Assembly (NCBI GenBank): GCA_903884505.1
Contig: CAISET010000025.1
Coordinates: forward strand, 1 to 58,921
Source of the DNA: an uncultured Microcaldota archaeon
GTDB taxonomy: Archaea; Micrarchaeota; Micrarchaeia; Burarchaeales; Fermentimicrarchaeaceae
DNA length: 58,921 nt
Reading direction: 5' to 3'
The translations under genes were made by a program, and so were the position numbers. Below the pieces are notes generated by a model that did not search any database, was not told where the DNA came from, and worked only from the letters and a program-made list of their open reading frames with translations. Shown one piece after another: positions 25,913 to 34,091 of this stretch. The number at the start of each line of letters is the position of its first letter. Position 1 is the first letter of the stretch.

Positions 25913-26860
25913 TCAGCGGTTCACGACCGCAATCCCTTCCTTGAAGCCCTTTATGAAGCGGTAGGCCTCCATCGCCGCCATGGCCCCCTGCCCGGCGGCA
26001 ACGATTGCCTGCGGCGCGGAGCCGGTAATATCCCCGCATGCGAAGACTCCAGGAATATTGGTGCGCATCACACCATCGACTTTGATGTAGGTCCTCTCAT
26101 CCGTCGCAACGCCGACCATCTTCCCGAGCGCGGACGCAGGGACGTTGCCGACATAGACGAATAGGCCGTCAATTGCCAGCTCATTCTTCTCATGCGTATT
26201 CACGTCCTCGACTACCATCGCTTTGACGAACCTGTCGCCCTTCACTTCGGCAACCGTGGAATTCATGAGGAACTTAATCTTCGGGTTCGCCTTCGCTTTC
26301 TCCACATTCGCCGCTTCTGCCTTGAACTCGTCGCGCCTCTGGATTATCGTGACTTCGGAGGCGATATCCGCAAGATAGACCGCTTCCGTGAGCGCGGAGT
26401 TCCCTCCGCCGATAACCGCGACCTTCTTCCCCCTGAAGAACGGCCCGTCGCATGTAGCGCAGTAGGAGACGCCCCTGCCGAGAAACTGCTCCTCGCCGGC
26501 CATTCCCAGTTTCCTGTGCATCGCGCCCGTCGCAAGGATGAGCGCCTTCGCATAGAAGTATTCGCCATCCGTCGCCAGGCAGAAGCAGCCTTTCGCCCCA
26601 TCCTTCTTAATCTCAGTCACGGTCTTCTGGACCATCTGCATTCCAAGGCTCTTTGCGTGCTCGGCCATCCGGTTCGCGAGCTCCATGCCGCGGACCGCCT
26701 TGTCTCCTGGCCAGTTCTCCACACTGGTCGCCAGCGCTATCTGCCCGCCTATGACCCCTCCCTCAAAGACCAGGTGTTTCAGCTTGTGCCTGCTCGCGTA
26801 GATTGACGCGGTGAGGCCCGCGGGCCCTCCGCCGACTATTATCAAATCGTAAATCTCCAT
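25913..26860 (-). CDS. trxB: thioredoxin reductase
   Basis: 315 residues with FAD-binding GGGPAGLTASIYASR at 10-24, redox-active CATC at 134-137, NADPH-binding VIGGGNSALTEA, and C-terminal GVFACGDITGSAPQAIVAAGQGA. Typical length. It transfers electrons from NAD(P)H to thioredoxin-like proteins in the cytoplasm. Promoter: a TTTAAA at 26883-26888, 25.5 bases upstream. A beta-helix surface-protein gene begins 9 bases after its stop. Confidence 0.94.
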   Translation of the reverse strand: MEIYDLIIVGGGPAGLTASIYASRHKLKHLVFEGGVIGGQIALATSVENWPGDKAVRGMELANRMAEHAKSLGMQMVQKTVTEIKKDGAKGCFCLATDGEYFYAKALILATGAMHRKLGMAGEEQFLGRGVSYCATCDGPFFRGKKVAVIGGGNSALTEAVYLADIASEVTIIQRRDEFKAEAANVEKAKANPKIKFLMNSTVAEVKGDRFVKAMVVEDVNTHEKNELAIDGLFVYVGNVPASALGKMVGVATDERTYIKVDGVMRTNIPGVFACGDITGSAPQAIVAAGQGAMAAMEAYRFIKGFKEGIAVVNR

Positions 26861-26869
26861 GAAAAGGGA

Positions 26870-26888
26870 TTTAAACTGCGGATTTAAA
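26870..26888. promoter_or_regulatory. interleaved divergent TATA boxes
   Basis: Two TTTAAA elements, 26870-26875 and 26883-26888. The right one fits trxB on minus (25.5 bases to ATG 26860); the left one fits the MBL gene on plus (30.5 bases to ATG 26903). The two transcription units therefore cross over within 43 bases, unlike the single shared TATA seen elsewhere. Confidence 0.5.
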
Positions 26889-26902
26889 ATTGGTTAGGTT
26901 TG

Positions 26903-27877
26903 ATGAGAATCGACGGCCAGCTGAACCTCGAAGTGAGCGGGCACAGGATAGCTCTTGACACGAGCGGAAGCCCGGGGCAGGCCTGCTTCGTAAGCCACGC
27001 TCATTCCGACCACATCGCAGCGCTCAAGAACCCGCACGCGACGATAATCGCAAGCGATGAGACGCTCGCGCTCGCAGGCGCGGAGAACAAACGCGCCCAG
27101 CCGCTGGAAGGAATCCGCACCTCACTGCTTCCCTCCGGCCACATGCTCGGCTCCTCCCAGCTCCGCGTGGAATGGGATTCGCAGTCCTTCACCTACACTG
27201 GAGACTTCAAGCTGGGGGAATCGCTCACGGCGAAAACAGCGGAAGTAAAGGAAACGGAAAAGCTCCTCATTGAAGGCACTTTCGGCAACCCGAACACAAA
27301 ATTCCCGGAAAGGAGCGAGGTCTACGATTCAATCTCAAAGTTCGTCTCGAAGAACTACAACGCCGGCCACATCGTCCTGCTCGGAGGCTATTCGCTCGGG
27401 AAGGCGGAGGAGCTCGTCGCAATCGTGAACAAATTCTGCGGCCTGAAGCCAATCGTGAACGATTCGATTGAAAGGGCTTGCAAGGTCTATGAGAAGTTCG
27501 GCGTCCGCCTCGACCGCGCAGCCATCGGAAGCCCCGAAGCCGACGGGCTCATGCATTCCAACTTCGTCGCAATTATGCCATTCCACCAGGTGAATTTCGA
27601 GCTTGCGACAAAGCTCAGCCGCGCGCACAGGAGGAGCGTCTTCTCCGCGGTCGCGACGGGCTGGGCGGGCACGATGAGGTTCCCGGTCGACAAGGCCTTC
27701 CCGCTCTCGGACCACGCGGATTTCCCGCAGCTTCTCGGATACATCGAGACGGCAAAGCCCAAGGAAATCTTCTGCTGCCACGGGAACGAGGAGCGGCTTT
27801 CCCGCGAGTTGCGCTCAAGGGGCTGGAACGCTCGCCCTATCGCGGACGCTTTGCAGCTGAGGATTCCGGGGTGGTAA
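26903..27877 (+). CDS. metallo-beta-lactamase-fold nuclease-like protein
   Basis: 324 residues from the ATG at 26903. Metal ligands visible: SHAHSDHIAAL (HxHxDH), LPSGHMLGSSQL, YTGDFKLGE (Asp), and C-terminal PLSDHADFPQLLGYIE plus CCHGNEERLSRELRSRGW. This layout matches the mRNA 3'-end processing factor/DNA-ligase-associated exonuclease branch of MBL proteins. Likely a nuclease, substrate unknown. Next features downstream are tRNA-Ile and hairpin repeats. Confidence 0.85.
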   Translation: MRIDGQLNLEVSGHRIALDTSGSPGQACFVSHAHSDHIAALKNPHATIIASDETLALAGAENKRAQPLEGIRTSLLPSGHMLGSSQLRVEWDSQSFTYTGDFKLGESLTAKTAEVKETEKLLIEGTFGNPNTKFPERSEVYDSISKFVSKNYNAGHIVLLGGYSLGKAEELVAIVNKFCGLKPIVNDSIERACKVYEKFGVRLDRAAIGSPEADGLMHSNFVAIMPFHQVNFELATKLSRAHRRSVFSAVATGWAGTMRFPVDKAFPLSDHADFPQLLGYIETAKPKEIFCCHGNEERLSRELRSRGWNARPIADALQLRIPGW

Positions 27878-27897
27878 GATGCCCCCAAGGCAGCAAC

Positions 27898-27907
27898 CCT
27901 TTTAATT
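27898..27907 (+). promoter_or_regulatory. TATA box of tRNA-Ile
   Basis: CCTTTTAATT centred about 30 bases before the tRNA 5' end at 27933, just after the MBL stop. Confidence 0.45.
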
Positions 27908-27932
27908 GCTGATTCCTAAAATCCAAGCCTGC

Positions 27933-28007
27933 GGGCCCCTAGCTTAGTCTGGTTGGAGCACCCGACTGATAATCGGGAGGTCCGGAGTTCAAATCTCCGG
28001 GGGCCCA
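27933..28007 (+). tRNA. tRNA-Ile (GAU)
   Basis: 75-nt cloverleaf: acceptor GGGCCCC/GGGGCCC plus A; D arm GCTT...AGC; anticodon stem CCCGA/TCGGG with loop CTGATAA (anticodon GAT); T arm CGGAG TTCAAAT CTCCG. No intron and no encoded CCA. The 3' trailer TTGACTTTTTT is at the same time the left arm of the first hairpin element. Confidence 0.95.
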
Positions 28008-28099
28008 TTGACTTTTTTCCCATGCGCCGTCGCTCATCAGCAGGGCGATTCGCTCTCGCTCTGCTCGCCGGCGCATATGGTAAAAACCTCAACTAAAAA
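28008..28099 (+). repeat. hairpin element E1 after tRNA-Ile
   Basis: Left arm TTGACTTTTTTCCC, core CATGCGCCGTCGCTC ... CTCGCCGGCGCATATGG with an extra AT bulge on the right side, right arm GGTAAAAACCTCAA, tail CTAAAAA. The arms pair 11 of 14 positions. Followed in tandem by E2. Confidence 0.8.
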
Positions 28100-28193
28100 T
28101 GACTTTTTTCCCATGCGCCGTCGCTCGCCAGCTTCAGCGGCTCGCTCTTCGCTGCGGCTCGCCGGCGCATATGGTAAAAACCTCAACTAAAAA
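28100..28193 (+). repeat. hairpin element E2, tandem copy
   Basis: Same ends as E1 (TGACTTTTTTCCC ... GGTAAAAACCTCAACTAAAAA in two parts) but a different loop. After it, GCTAGCGGAAAATGG looks like the tail of a further, lost element. Confidence 0.8.
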
Positions 28194-28215
28194 GTGCTAG
28201 CGGAAAATGGCATCT

Positions 28216-28225
28216 CATTTTTATA
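28216..28225 (+). promoter_or_regulatory. TATA box for the 135-aa membrane protein
   Basis: CATTTTTATAC, centred about 26 bases before ATG 28248; it fixes the start there and excludes the longer reading frame into the repeat. Confidence 0.55.
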
Positions 28226-28247
28226 CCTGAACCGAGCAATAGCGCTG

Positions 28248-28655
28248 ATGGCGGAGATAAAGACTGCTAATTCAGGCGCGCCCAGAACCACTTTGCAGGA
28301 GCAGAAGCCAGAGGTGCAGAAGCCTACGCCGCAAGCCACGGAAAAGCCTGCGCGCGATTCGTTCAAGGAGCTGAGAATCGAGGATGAAAAGAGCGAGGAG
28401 AAGCTCGGCCTGTGGGCCCGCTTCAAAGGCGCATTCGCCCATGGCGCTGCCGGGGCCGAGAACCAGGTGGCAGCAACAGGCGGCGTAATTGTCCTCGCCG
28501 GAATGGGCATGATGATCTACGAGGCAATAACCATCCCGGGCGCAGCAATCACTGCCTTGGATCCGCTCAACATAGTAATGCTGGGGCTGCTGTTTGCCGG
28601 TTCAGCGCTCATGCTTCTTGCGGACAACATCGGAAGGGCTGTCGCGAAGTATTAG
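28248..28655 (+). CDS. small membrane protein, 135 aa, unknown
   Basis: Start fixed at ATG 28248 by the TATA 26 bases upstream. The first about 60 residues are charged and Pro/Gln-rich (LQEQKPEVQKPTPQATEKPA). Two TM helices follow (AATGGVIVLAGMGMMIYEAI and LNIVMLGLLFAGSALMLLA). No family recognised. It stands alone between the tRNA-Ile repeats and the FBPase promoter. Confidence 0.65.
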   Translation: MAEIKTANSGAPRTTLQEQKPEVQKPTPQATEKPARDSFKELRIEDEKSEEKLGLWARFKGAFAHGAAGAENQVAATGGVIVLAGMGMMIYEAITIPGAAITALDPLNIVMLGLLFAGSALMLLADNIGRAVAKY

Positions 28656-28703
28656 GCGAAACGCGCCCAGCCGCTGCGCAATTCCCCCTCCGAACGCCGC
28701 GCA

Positions 28704-28716
28704 TCTTATAAATATT
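28704..28716 (+). promoter_or_regulatory. TATA box of the FBPase-aldolase unit
   Basis: CTTATAAATATTC; predicted TSS near 28737, giving a leader of about 24 nt with a GGAGG site before the TTG at 28760. Confidence 0.55.
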
Positions 28717-28759
28717 CGGACTAAATCCTATTGGCAGTGGTCGCGAGGAGGGGATCTAC

Positions 28760-29653
28760 TTGAACCTGGCGCAGAAGCTTGCAGCGGACAAGGTTGAGAA
28801 AGGCGTCGCGGACATCATCACATTTTTTGCGGACATGGCACCGACCCTTAGGGGCGGGTTCCTCACGCAAATACCCGAAATCGCGGGCACATCCAACGTC
28901 TACGGCGAGGAGCAGATGAAGCTCGACGTGTGGGCGGACAAGACCATTCTTGAGAAGCTGGTGGCGTCCAAGCGCGTCTGTGCGATATTCACCGAAGAGC
29001 AGCCGGAAATCGTCAAGGTTGCGGGCGGGGCGAACTACGCGGTGTGCATAGATCCGATGGACGGCTCATCCAACATCAAGACGAACCTAGCGATGGGGAC
29101 CATCGTCGCAATTTTCGGCGGAAGCGATGCGCTTGCCCAGGGAAAAACGCAGAAGGCGGCGCTCTACCTGCTCTTCGGGCCCGTGACCACCATGGTGGTG
29201 ACCTGGGGAAAGGGGGTCAACGAATTCATTTTCGACGGCAAGCAGTTCCTGGTGCGCGCGGAGGGAATCAAGCTTCCCGAGAAGCCGGGGGTCTACATTC
29301 CGGGCGGCCGCAAGGACAAATGGCTTCCCGGCTTCGCGAAATTCATCGCGGAAATCGAGAAGACGGACATGAAGTCGCGCAACAACGGCTGCATGGTTAG
29401 CGACGTGAACACGCTGCTCAAGTACGGCGGCATCTTCACGTATCCTGCGCAGGCGGACAAGCCGGACGGGAAGCTGCGCGTGCTCTGCGAGGCGAACCCG
29501 ATGGCATTCATCATCTCGCAGGCCGGGGGTTACGGCAGCGACGGCAAGAAGAGCCTGCTCGAAATCAAGCCGACCCACTCGGACCAGCGGACGCCGATTT
29601 ACCTCGGAAACACGGAGCTCGTGAAGAAAGTGGAATCGTATTTGAAAGCATGA
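28760..29653 (+). CDS. fructose-1,6-bisphosphatase, class I
   Basis: 297 residues. Start is TTG at 28760 with GAGGAGGGG at 8 bases. Metal and phosphate motifs: IFTEEQPE, CIDPMDGSSNIKTNLAMGTI (class I signature) and the C-terminal LCEANPMAFIISQAGG. It hydrolyses FBP to fructose-6-phosphate, the committed step of gluconeogenesis. Class I enzymes are unusual in archaea, which mostly use the bifunctional FBPA/P, so transfer is likely. FBP aldolase follows at 12 bases. Confidence 0.9.
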   Translation: MNLAQKLAADKVEKGVADIITFFADMAPTLRGGFLTQIPEIAGTSNVYGEEQMKLDVWADKTILEKLVASKRVCAIFTEEQPEIVKVAGGANYAVCIDPMDGSSNIKTNLAMGTIVAIFGGSDALAQGKTQKAALYLLFGPVTTMVVTWGKGVNEFIFDGKQFLVRAEGIKLPEKPGVYIPGGRKDKWLPGFAKFIAEIEKTDMKSRNNGCMVSDVNTLLKYGGIFTYPAQADKPDGKLRVLCEANPMAFIISQAGGYGSDGKKSLLEIKPTHSDQRTPIYLGNTELVKKVESYLKA

Positions 29654-29665
29654 GGGGTGTGTTGC

Positions 29666-30589
29666 ATGGAAATGAAAGATGTGAAAGTGCCGCTTGACGT
29701 CCCGCCGAACATGAGGGCGGAGTACGCGAAAAACTTCATTGCCGCGACCCGCGGCACGGGAAGGCTCATGCTGTTCGCCGGGGACCAGAAGGTGGAGCAC
29801 CTCAACGACGATTTCAGCGGCGCGGGAATAGCAGCCGACGACAACGACCCGGAACACATGTTCCGCATCGCGAGCAAGGGCACCATCGGAGTATTCGCAG
29901 TGCAGCTCGGTCTCGTCTCGCGTTACGGGGCGGACTACCCGAACATCCAATACCTGGTCAAGCTCAACTCCAAGACGCACCTCGTGAAGACCGAGCAGCA
30001 GGACCCGTACAGCTCGCAGATGACAAGCGTGGCTCAGGTCGTGGAATTCAAGAAGAACTCGGGGCTAAAAGTTTTAGTTGTGGGATACACCATCTATCTG
30101 GGAAGCGAATATGAGCACAAGATGCTCAGGCAGGCGATGGACATAATCCGCGACGCCCACGCGAACGGCCTGCTCGTTGTCCTCTGGATTTACCCGCGCG
30201 GCAAGGCGGTCAAGGACGAGAAGGACCCCCACCTGATTGCTGGCGCGACCGGAGTCGCGGCGACGCTGGGCTCGGATTTCGTGAAAGTCAACTACCCGAA
30301 GAAAGAGGGAGCGGACTCAGCGCAGATATTCAAGGAAGCGGTCGTTGCCGCGGGCAGGGTGCGCGTAGTGTGCGCCGGCGGCTCCTCGACCGATTCGGCG
30401 AAATTCCTAAAGCAGCTGCACGAGCAGATTCACATCAGCGGCGCTTCTGGGAACGCGACCGGGCGGAACATCCACCAAAAGCCCCTCGAGGAAGCCGTGG
30501 GGATGTGCAACGCCATATCCGCAATAACGCTCGGCAACAAGTCGGTCGAAGAGGCGCTCAAGGAGCTCAGGCCCTCCAAGATAGAGTGA
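29666..30589 (+). CDS. fructose-bisphosphate aldolase, archaeal class I (DhnA type)
   Basis: 307 residues from ATG 29666, preceded by GAGGGGTG. Contains LMLFAGDQKVEHLNDDF (N-terminal catalytic Asp region), LLVVLWIYPRGKAVKD, the Schiff-base Lys region GSDFVKVNYP, and the phosphate-binding VVCAGGSSTDSAKFL and ISGASGNATGRNIHQK. It forms FBP from DHAP and glyceraldehyde-3-phosphate. The tight link with FBPase gives a gluconeogenic pair. Confidence 0.92.
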   Translation: MEMKDVKVPLDVPPNMRAEYAKNFIAATRGTGRLMLFAGDQKVEHLNDDFSGAGIAADDNDPEHMFRIASKGTIGVFAVQLGLVSRYGADYPNIQYLVKLNSKTHLVKTEQQDPYSSQMTSVAQVVEFKKNSGLKVLVVGYTIYLGSEYEHKMLRQAMDIIRDAHANGLLVVLWIYPRGKAVKDEKDPHLIAGATGVAATLGSDFVKVNYPKKEGADSAQIFKEAVVAAGRVRVVCAGGSSTDSAKFLKQLHEQIHISGASGNATGRNIHQKPLEEAVGMCNAISAITLGNKSVEEALKELRPSKIE

Positions 30590-30641
30590 TTGCATCGTAA
30601 GCCTGCACAGACTTGTAGAGGATTCTTTCCAGGGCGTAGCC

Positions 30642-31169
30642 ATGGGCATGATGGACGGGCTCATCACGCTCCTAGGAATACTGATGGGCGTGGGCGCCGC
30701 AACCGGAGACGCGCAGCTCGTCATCATCTCGGGGCTCGTTGGCGGAATTGCGAACAGCTTCGGCACTTCCGTCGGCTTCTACACATCGGAGCAGGCGGAG
30801 CGCGGGCAGCAGATTGAGTTTTACAAGAAGAAGCGCAACGTGAAAATAAAGGAGACAAGCCGTTACATCCACTCGAAAACGGAAATTTACCTGGAAACCG
30901 GATTCAGTTTCCTTGCCGGCGCGGCTGCGCTCGTATTCCCCATCATCCCGTTTTTCTTCACCATTCCCATCTTCGAGTCAATGGCAATGAGCTTCGTCAT
31001 CTCAATCGCGATGCTCTACATGCTCGGCTACAAGATCGGCCAGCTGAACAACGAAAACGCCCTCAGGAGCGGCTTCAAATACATGCTGATCGGCATCCTC
31101 AGTTCGCTCGTCGCGCTAGTCATCGGCGAGTTCCTGAAAGGCGTGCTTCTTGGGAGCAGGGTAGTCTAG
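30642..31169 (+). CDS. VIT/CCC1-like membrane protein
   Basis: 175 residues from the first possible start. MGMMDGLITLLGILMGVGAA matches TM1 of the vacuolar iron transporter family; a cytoplasmic helix with EQAERGQQIEFYKKKR and three more TM segments follow. Probably transports Fe2+ or Mn2+. Upstream in the same frame SLHRLVEDSFQGVA looks coding and like the family N-terminus, but has no ATG, GTG or TTG before an in-frame TAG. The annotated start may therefore be too short. A possible decayed copy of its 3' end (TTGGGAGC repeated at 31150 and 31176) follows the stop. Confidence 0.75.
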   Translation: MGMMDGLITLLGILMGVGAATGDAQLVIISGLVGGIANSFGTSVGFYTSEQAERGQQIEFYKKKRNVKIKETSRYIHSKTEIYLETGFSFLAGAAALVFPIIPFFFTIPIFESMAMSFVISIAMLYMLGYKIGQLNNENALRSGFKYMLIGILSSLVALVIGEFLKGVLLGSRVV

Positions 31170-31216
31170 TTTTTGTTGGGAGCGGGCGTGCCTGAAACCC
31201 ACACGGCTCCCGAAAT

Positions 31217-31226
31217 CTTTTAAAGC
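31217..31226 (+). promoter_or_regulatory. TATA box of the MgtA-type ATPase
   Basis: CTTTTAAAGC; predicted TSS near 31248, about 107 bases before the ATG, which is an unusually long leader for this genome. Confidence 0.5.
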
Positions 31227-31249
31227 ATGTTTGTGCCAATCTGAACTGT

Positions 31250-31355
31250 AGGAAGGCAGAACCTTTTTTTCGCGGTTCGGGCGGCACCGGGCGCGGTGCT
31301 TCAAAGCATTCCGGCCCAGCGATGCTGGCAGCCAAGGGATGTGGAGAGGACGCGC
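31250..31355 (+). promoter_or_regulatory. structured 5' leader of the MgtA-type ATPase
   Basis: The leader holds hairpins GCACCG-GGCG-CGGTGC (31284-31299) and CCAGC-GAT-GCTGG (31316-31328), with a T7 run at 31264-31270. GAGAGGA precedes the ATG. Almost all other genes here are leaderless or have leaders under 35 nt, so a regulatory role (for example metal sensing) is possible but unproven. Confidence 0.4.
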
Positions 31356-33941
31356 ATGCCTGACCGCAGTGTTTCAGGATTTGATGCCTGGTGCAAGCCG
31401 GCTGACAAGCTTCTGGCTGAGATGGGGAGCAGGCGCACTGGCCTTGGCAGGGCTGAGGTGGAAAAGCGGCTCCTGGAGTACGGCCCGAACGAGCTTGCAA
31501 AAAGGAAGAAGCGCAACGTAGTCCTTCAGTTCTTCTCCTACTTCTTCAACCCACTCATCATCTTCCTGATAATAATCGGCGTCCTTTCCTATTTCCTCAG
31601 CAGTGTCATAAGCGGGCTGCTGATTTTTGCAATGGTCATCGTCAGCGTCAGCCTCACATTTTACCAGGAGTACAACGCCCAGGATGCCGCCGAGAAGCTC
31701 CGCAGGATGATTCGCAGCACCGCGAGGGTCGTGCGGGGCGGGAGCGTGGAAGAGGTGCCCTTGAAGGTGCTCGTTCCCGGCGACATACTCCGGCTTGCGG
31801 CCGGAGACCTTGTGCCCGCTGACTGCGTGCTCCTTTCCTGCAAGGACTTCTTCGTGAACCAGGCCTCGCTCACCGGCGAGTCGCTGCCCACAGAGAAAAG
31901 CTCCGCACCTTCGAAGCCCGGGAGCGGCATAACCCAGCTGGGCAATGCCGTCTTCTTCGGCAGCAGTGTCGTGAGCGGCTCGGCCGAGGCGCTTGTAATC
32001 CGCACCGGCCTGCGCACCGAGTTCGGCGAGCTCTCCCGGCGCCTGTCATCCGCGGGGACCGAAACTGCGTTCGACCGGGGCATCCGTGACTACAGCATGC
32101 TGATGCTGAAGTTCATTTTCGTCCTCGTCGTTGTCCTGCTCGCGATAAACATGCTCTTCAAGACCGCGGACTCGATGCAGGCGCGGTTCATAAACGCCTT
32201 CCTTTTCTCCCTCGCGGTCGCAGTCGGCCTGACGCCGGAGATGCTGCCGGTCATAGTCACCGCGAACCTGTCCCAGGGCGCGCACATGATGGCGAAGAAG
32301 GAGGTCATAGTCAAGAAGCTCTCCTCCATACAGAACCTCGGGGCGATGGACGTGCTCTGCACGGACAAGACCGGGACGCTCACCGAGGACCGCATCGCCC
32401 TGGTTAGGCACATCAACGCGGACGGGGAGGAGGACGAGGGCACGCTCCAGCTCGCCTACCTGAACAGCCTGCACCAGACCGGCCTGCGCAACCCGCTGGA
32501 CCAAGCGATAATGGAGCACGACGCGAAGAAGGCGGTCATCAAGATAGACGATTACAGGAAATTGGACGAGGTGCCCTTCGACTTCGTCCGCAGGCGCATG
32601 AGCGTGGTCGTGCAGGAGAAGGGCGCAAAGGGCAAAAGCACTGCCCTGCTACTGACCAAGGGCGCACCCGAGGGGATACTGCCCCTATGCATAAGGCACA
32701 AGACGCACGGCATCGAGCACCCGTTCGACAAGAGGGACATCAAGGGGGCGCTTAAGCTCTACGAGGACCTGAGCTCCGAGGGCTACCGCGTGCTCGCGCT
32801 TGCTTCAAGGAAGATGCCCGACCACAGGAAGGATTACTCCGCTGGCGATGAAAAGGAGCTGATTTTCGAGGGCTTCCTCGCGTTCCTGGACCCGCCCAAG
32901 CCCGACGCGCGCGAAGCGCTTGCCGAGCTGATTGAGCGCGGTGTTGACGTAAAAATCCTGTCCGGTGACAACGAGCGCGTGAACGTGAAGATTGCGAAAG
33001 ACGTCGGCCTGAAAATCAAGGGCGTGTTCAGCGGTGATAATCTGGATGAAGTCTCGGACGAGGCGCTCGGCGTACTTGTGGAAAAGAACAACGTGTTCGT
33101 CCGCGTGCTCCCGGCGCAGAAGGAGCGCATCATCGCCGCGCTCCAGCGCAATGGGCATGTCGTCGGCTATCTGGGCGACGGCATAAACGACTCGCTCGCA
33201 CTCAAGAAGAGCGACGTTGGGGTGTCCGTGGACTCGGGTGTCGACGTGGCGAAGGAGTCGGCAGACATCATCCTGCTGCGCAAGAGCCTGCATGTGCTAT
33301 ACCTTGGCGTGGATGAAGGCAGGCGCACGTTCGCGAACACGATGAAATACCTGCGCATGGGCTCCAGCTCCAACTTCGGCAACATGTTCTCCGTGCTCGG
33401 TGCCAGCCTGTTCCTCCCGTTCCTGCCCATGAAGCCCATCCAGATAATCTTCAACAACTTCCTCTATGACATGTCCCAGACCGGCATCCCCTCGGACTCC
33501 GTGGACGAGGAGGCGCTGCACGGGCCGGCGCAATGGAACATGGACAACATAAAGAACTTCATGATATACATCGGGCCCATAAGCAGCCTCTACGACTACC
33601 TGACCTTCTTCACCCTGTACTTCGTCCTGGCACTGCCGGAGGCGTCCTTCCAGGCGGGCTGGTTCATAGAGTCCATAATGACGCAGACGCTCGTCATCTA
33701 CGTGATAAGGACGAACAAGATACCGTTCATCCAGAGCTGGCCTTCCCGGAAGCTGATGGCACTTTCCGCCGCAATCCTGCTCGTTGCGCTTCTCGTGGTG
33801 CTCACGCCCCTGCGCGACTACTTCGGCTTTGCGCCGCTGCCGCTGGTCTTCTTCCCGATACTCGCGGTGTTCATAGTGACCTATCTGTTCCTCACCCAGT
33901 TCATCAAGACACGGCTGCTCGCGAGGAAAATCATCACGTGA
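31356..33941 (+). CDS. mgtA: P3B-type magnesium-transporting ATPase
   Basis: 861 residues from ATG 31356. Features of MgtA/MgtB: N-terminal LLEYGPNELAKRKKR, TM4 GLTPEMLPVIVTANLSQGA, phosphorylation site CTDKTGTLTEDRI (Asp337), VPFDFVRRRMSVVV, SGDNERVNVKIAKDVGL, YLGDGINDSLALKKSDVG, and FNNFLYDMSQTGIPSD in TM6. It imports Mg2+ (or Ni2+). It has its own promoter and a long leader. Context: follows a VIT-like metal transporter. Confidence 0.9.
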   Translation: MPDRSVSGFDAWCKPADKLLAEMGSRRTGLGRAEVEKRLLEYGPNELAKRKKRNVVLQFFSYFFNPLIIFLIIIGVLSYFLSSVISGLLIFAMVIVSVSLTFYQEYNAQDAAEKLRRMIRSTARVVRGGSVEEVPLKVLVPGDILRLAAGDLVPADCVLLSCKDFFVNQASLTGESLPTEKSSAPSKPGSGITQLGNAVFFGSSVVSGSAEALVIRTGLRTEFGELSRRLSSAGTETAFDRGIRDYSMLMLKFIFVLVVVLLAINMLFKTADSMQARFINAFLFSLAVAVGLTPEMLPVIVTANLSQGAHMMAKKEVIVKKLSSIQNLGAMDVLCTDKTGTLTEDRIALVRHINADGEEDEGTLQLAYLNSLHQTGLRNPLDQAIMEHDAKKAVIKIDDYRKLDEVPFDFVRRRMSVVVQEKGAKGKSTALLLTKGAPEGILPLCIRHKTHGIEHPFDKRDIKGALKLYEDLSSEGYRVLALASRKMPDHRKDYSAGDEKELIFEGFLAFLDPPKPDAREALAELIERGVDVKILSGDNERVNVKIAKDVGLKIKGVFSGDNLDEVSDEALGVLVEKNNVFVRVLPAQKERIIAALQRNGHVVGYLGDGINDSLALKKSDVGVSVDSGVDVAKESADIILLRKSLHVLYLGVDEGRRTFANTMKYLRMGSSSNFGNMFSVLGASLFLPFLPMKPIQIIFNNFLYDMSQTGIPSDSVDEEALHGPAQWNMDNIKNFMIYIGPISSLYDYLTFFTLYFVLALPEASFQAGWFIESIMTQTLVIYVIRTNKIPFIQSWPSRKLMALSAAILLVALLVVLTPLRDYFGFAPLPLVFFPILAVFIVTYLFLTQFIKTRLLARKIIT

Positions 33942-34091
33942 AGAAGTAGTATGATGCGCCTCCGACGTTGTCAACGTCATCATCGCCCTTGCGGGCTAAG
34001 CGGTTGTTCATGTCTTCACAGGCGCAGTGAAATATGAATTTCTGGCTTAAAATAGGCACGGTTAAAAACCCTGCAACGCAATAGCCCGAAC

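Noticed and set aside
28008-28193. Tandem repeats resembling a short CRISPR array
   Set aside because: Only two units of about 91-94 bp, with unit-specific interiors forming one hairpin each; no regular short repeats with unique spacers and no cas genes nearby.
33940-34011. 24-aa minus-strand frame (MNNRLARKGDDDVDNV...)
   Set aside because: Short, with no well-placed TATA or ribosome site; the DNA is also a palindrome (GACGTT GTC AACGTC) after the mgtA stop and may be a terminator-like hairpin. Kept only as a possibility.
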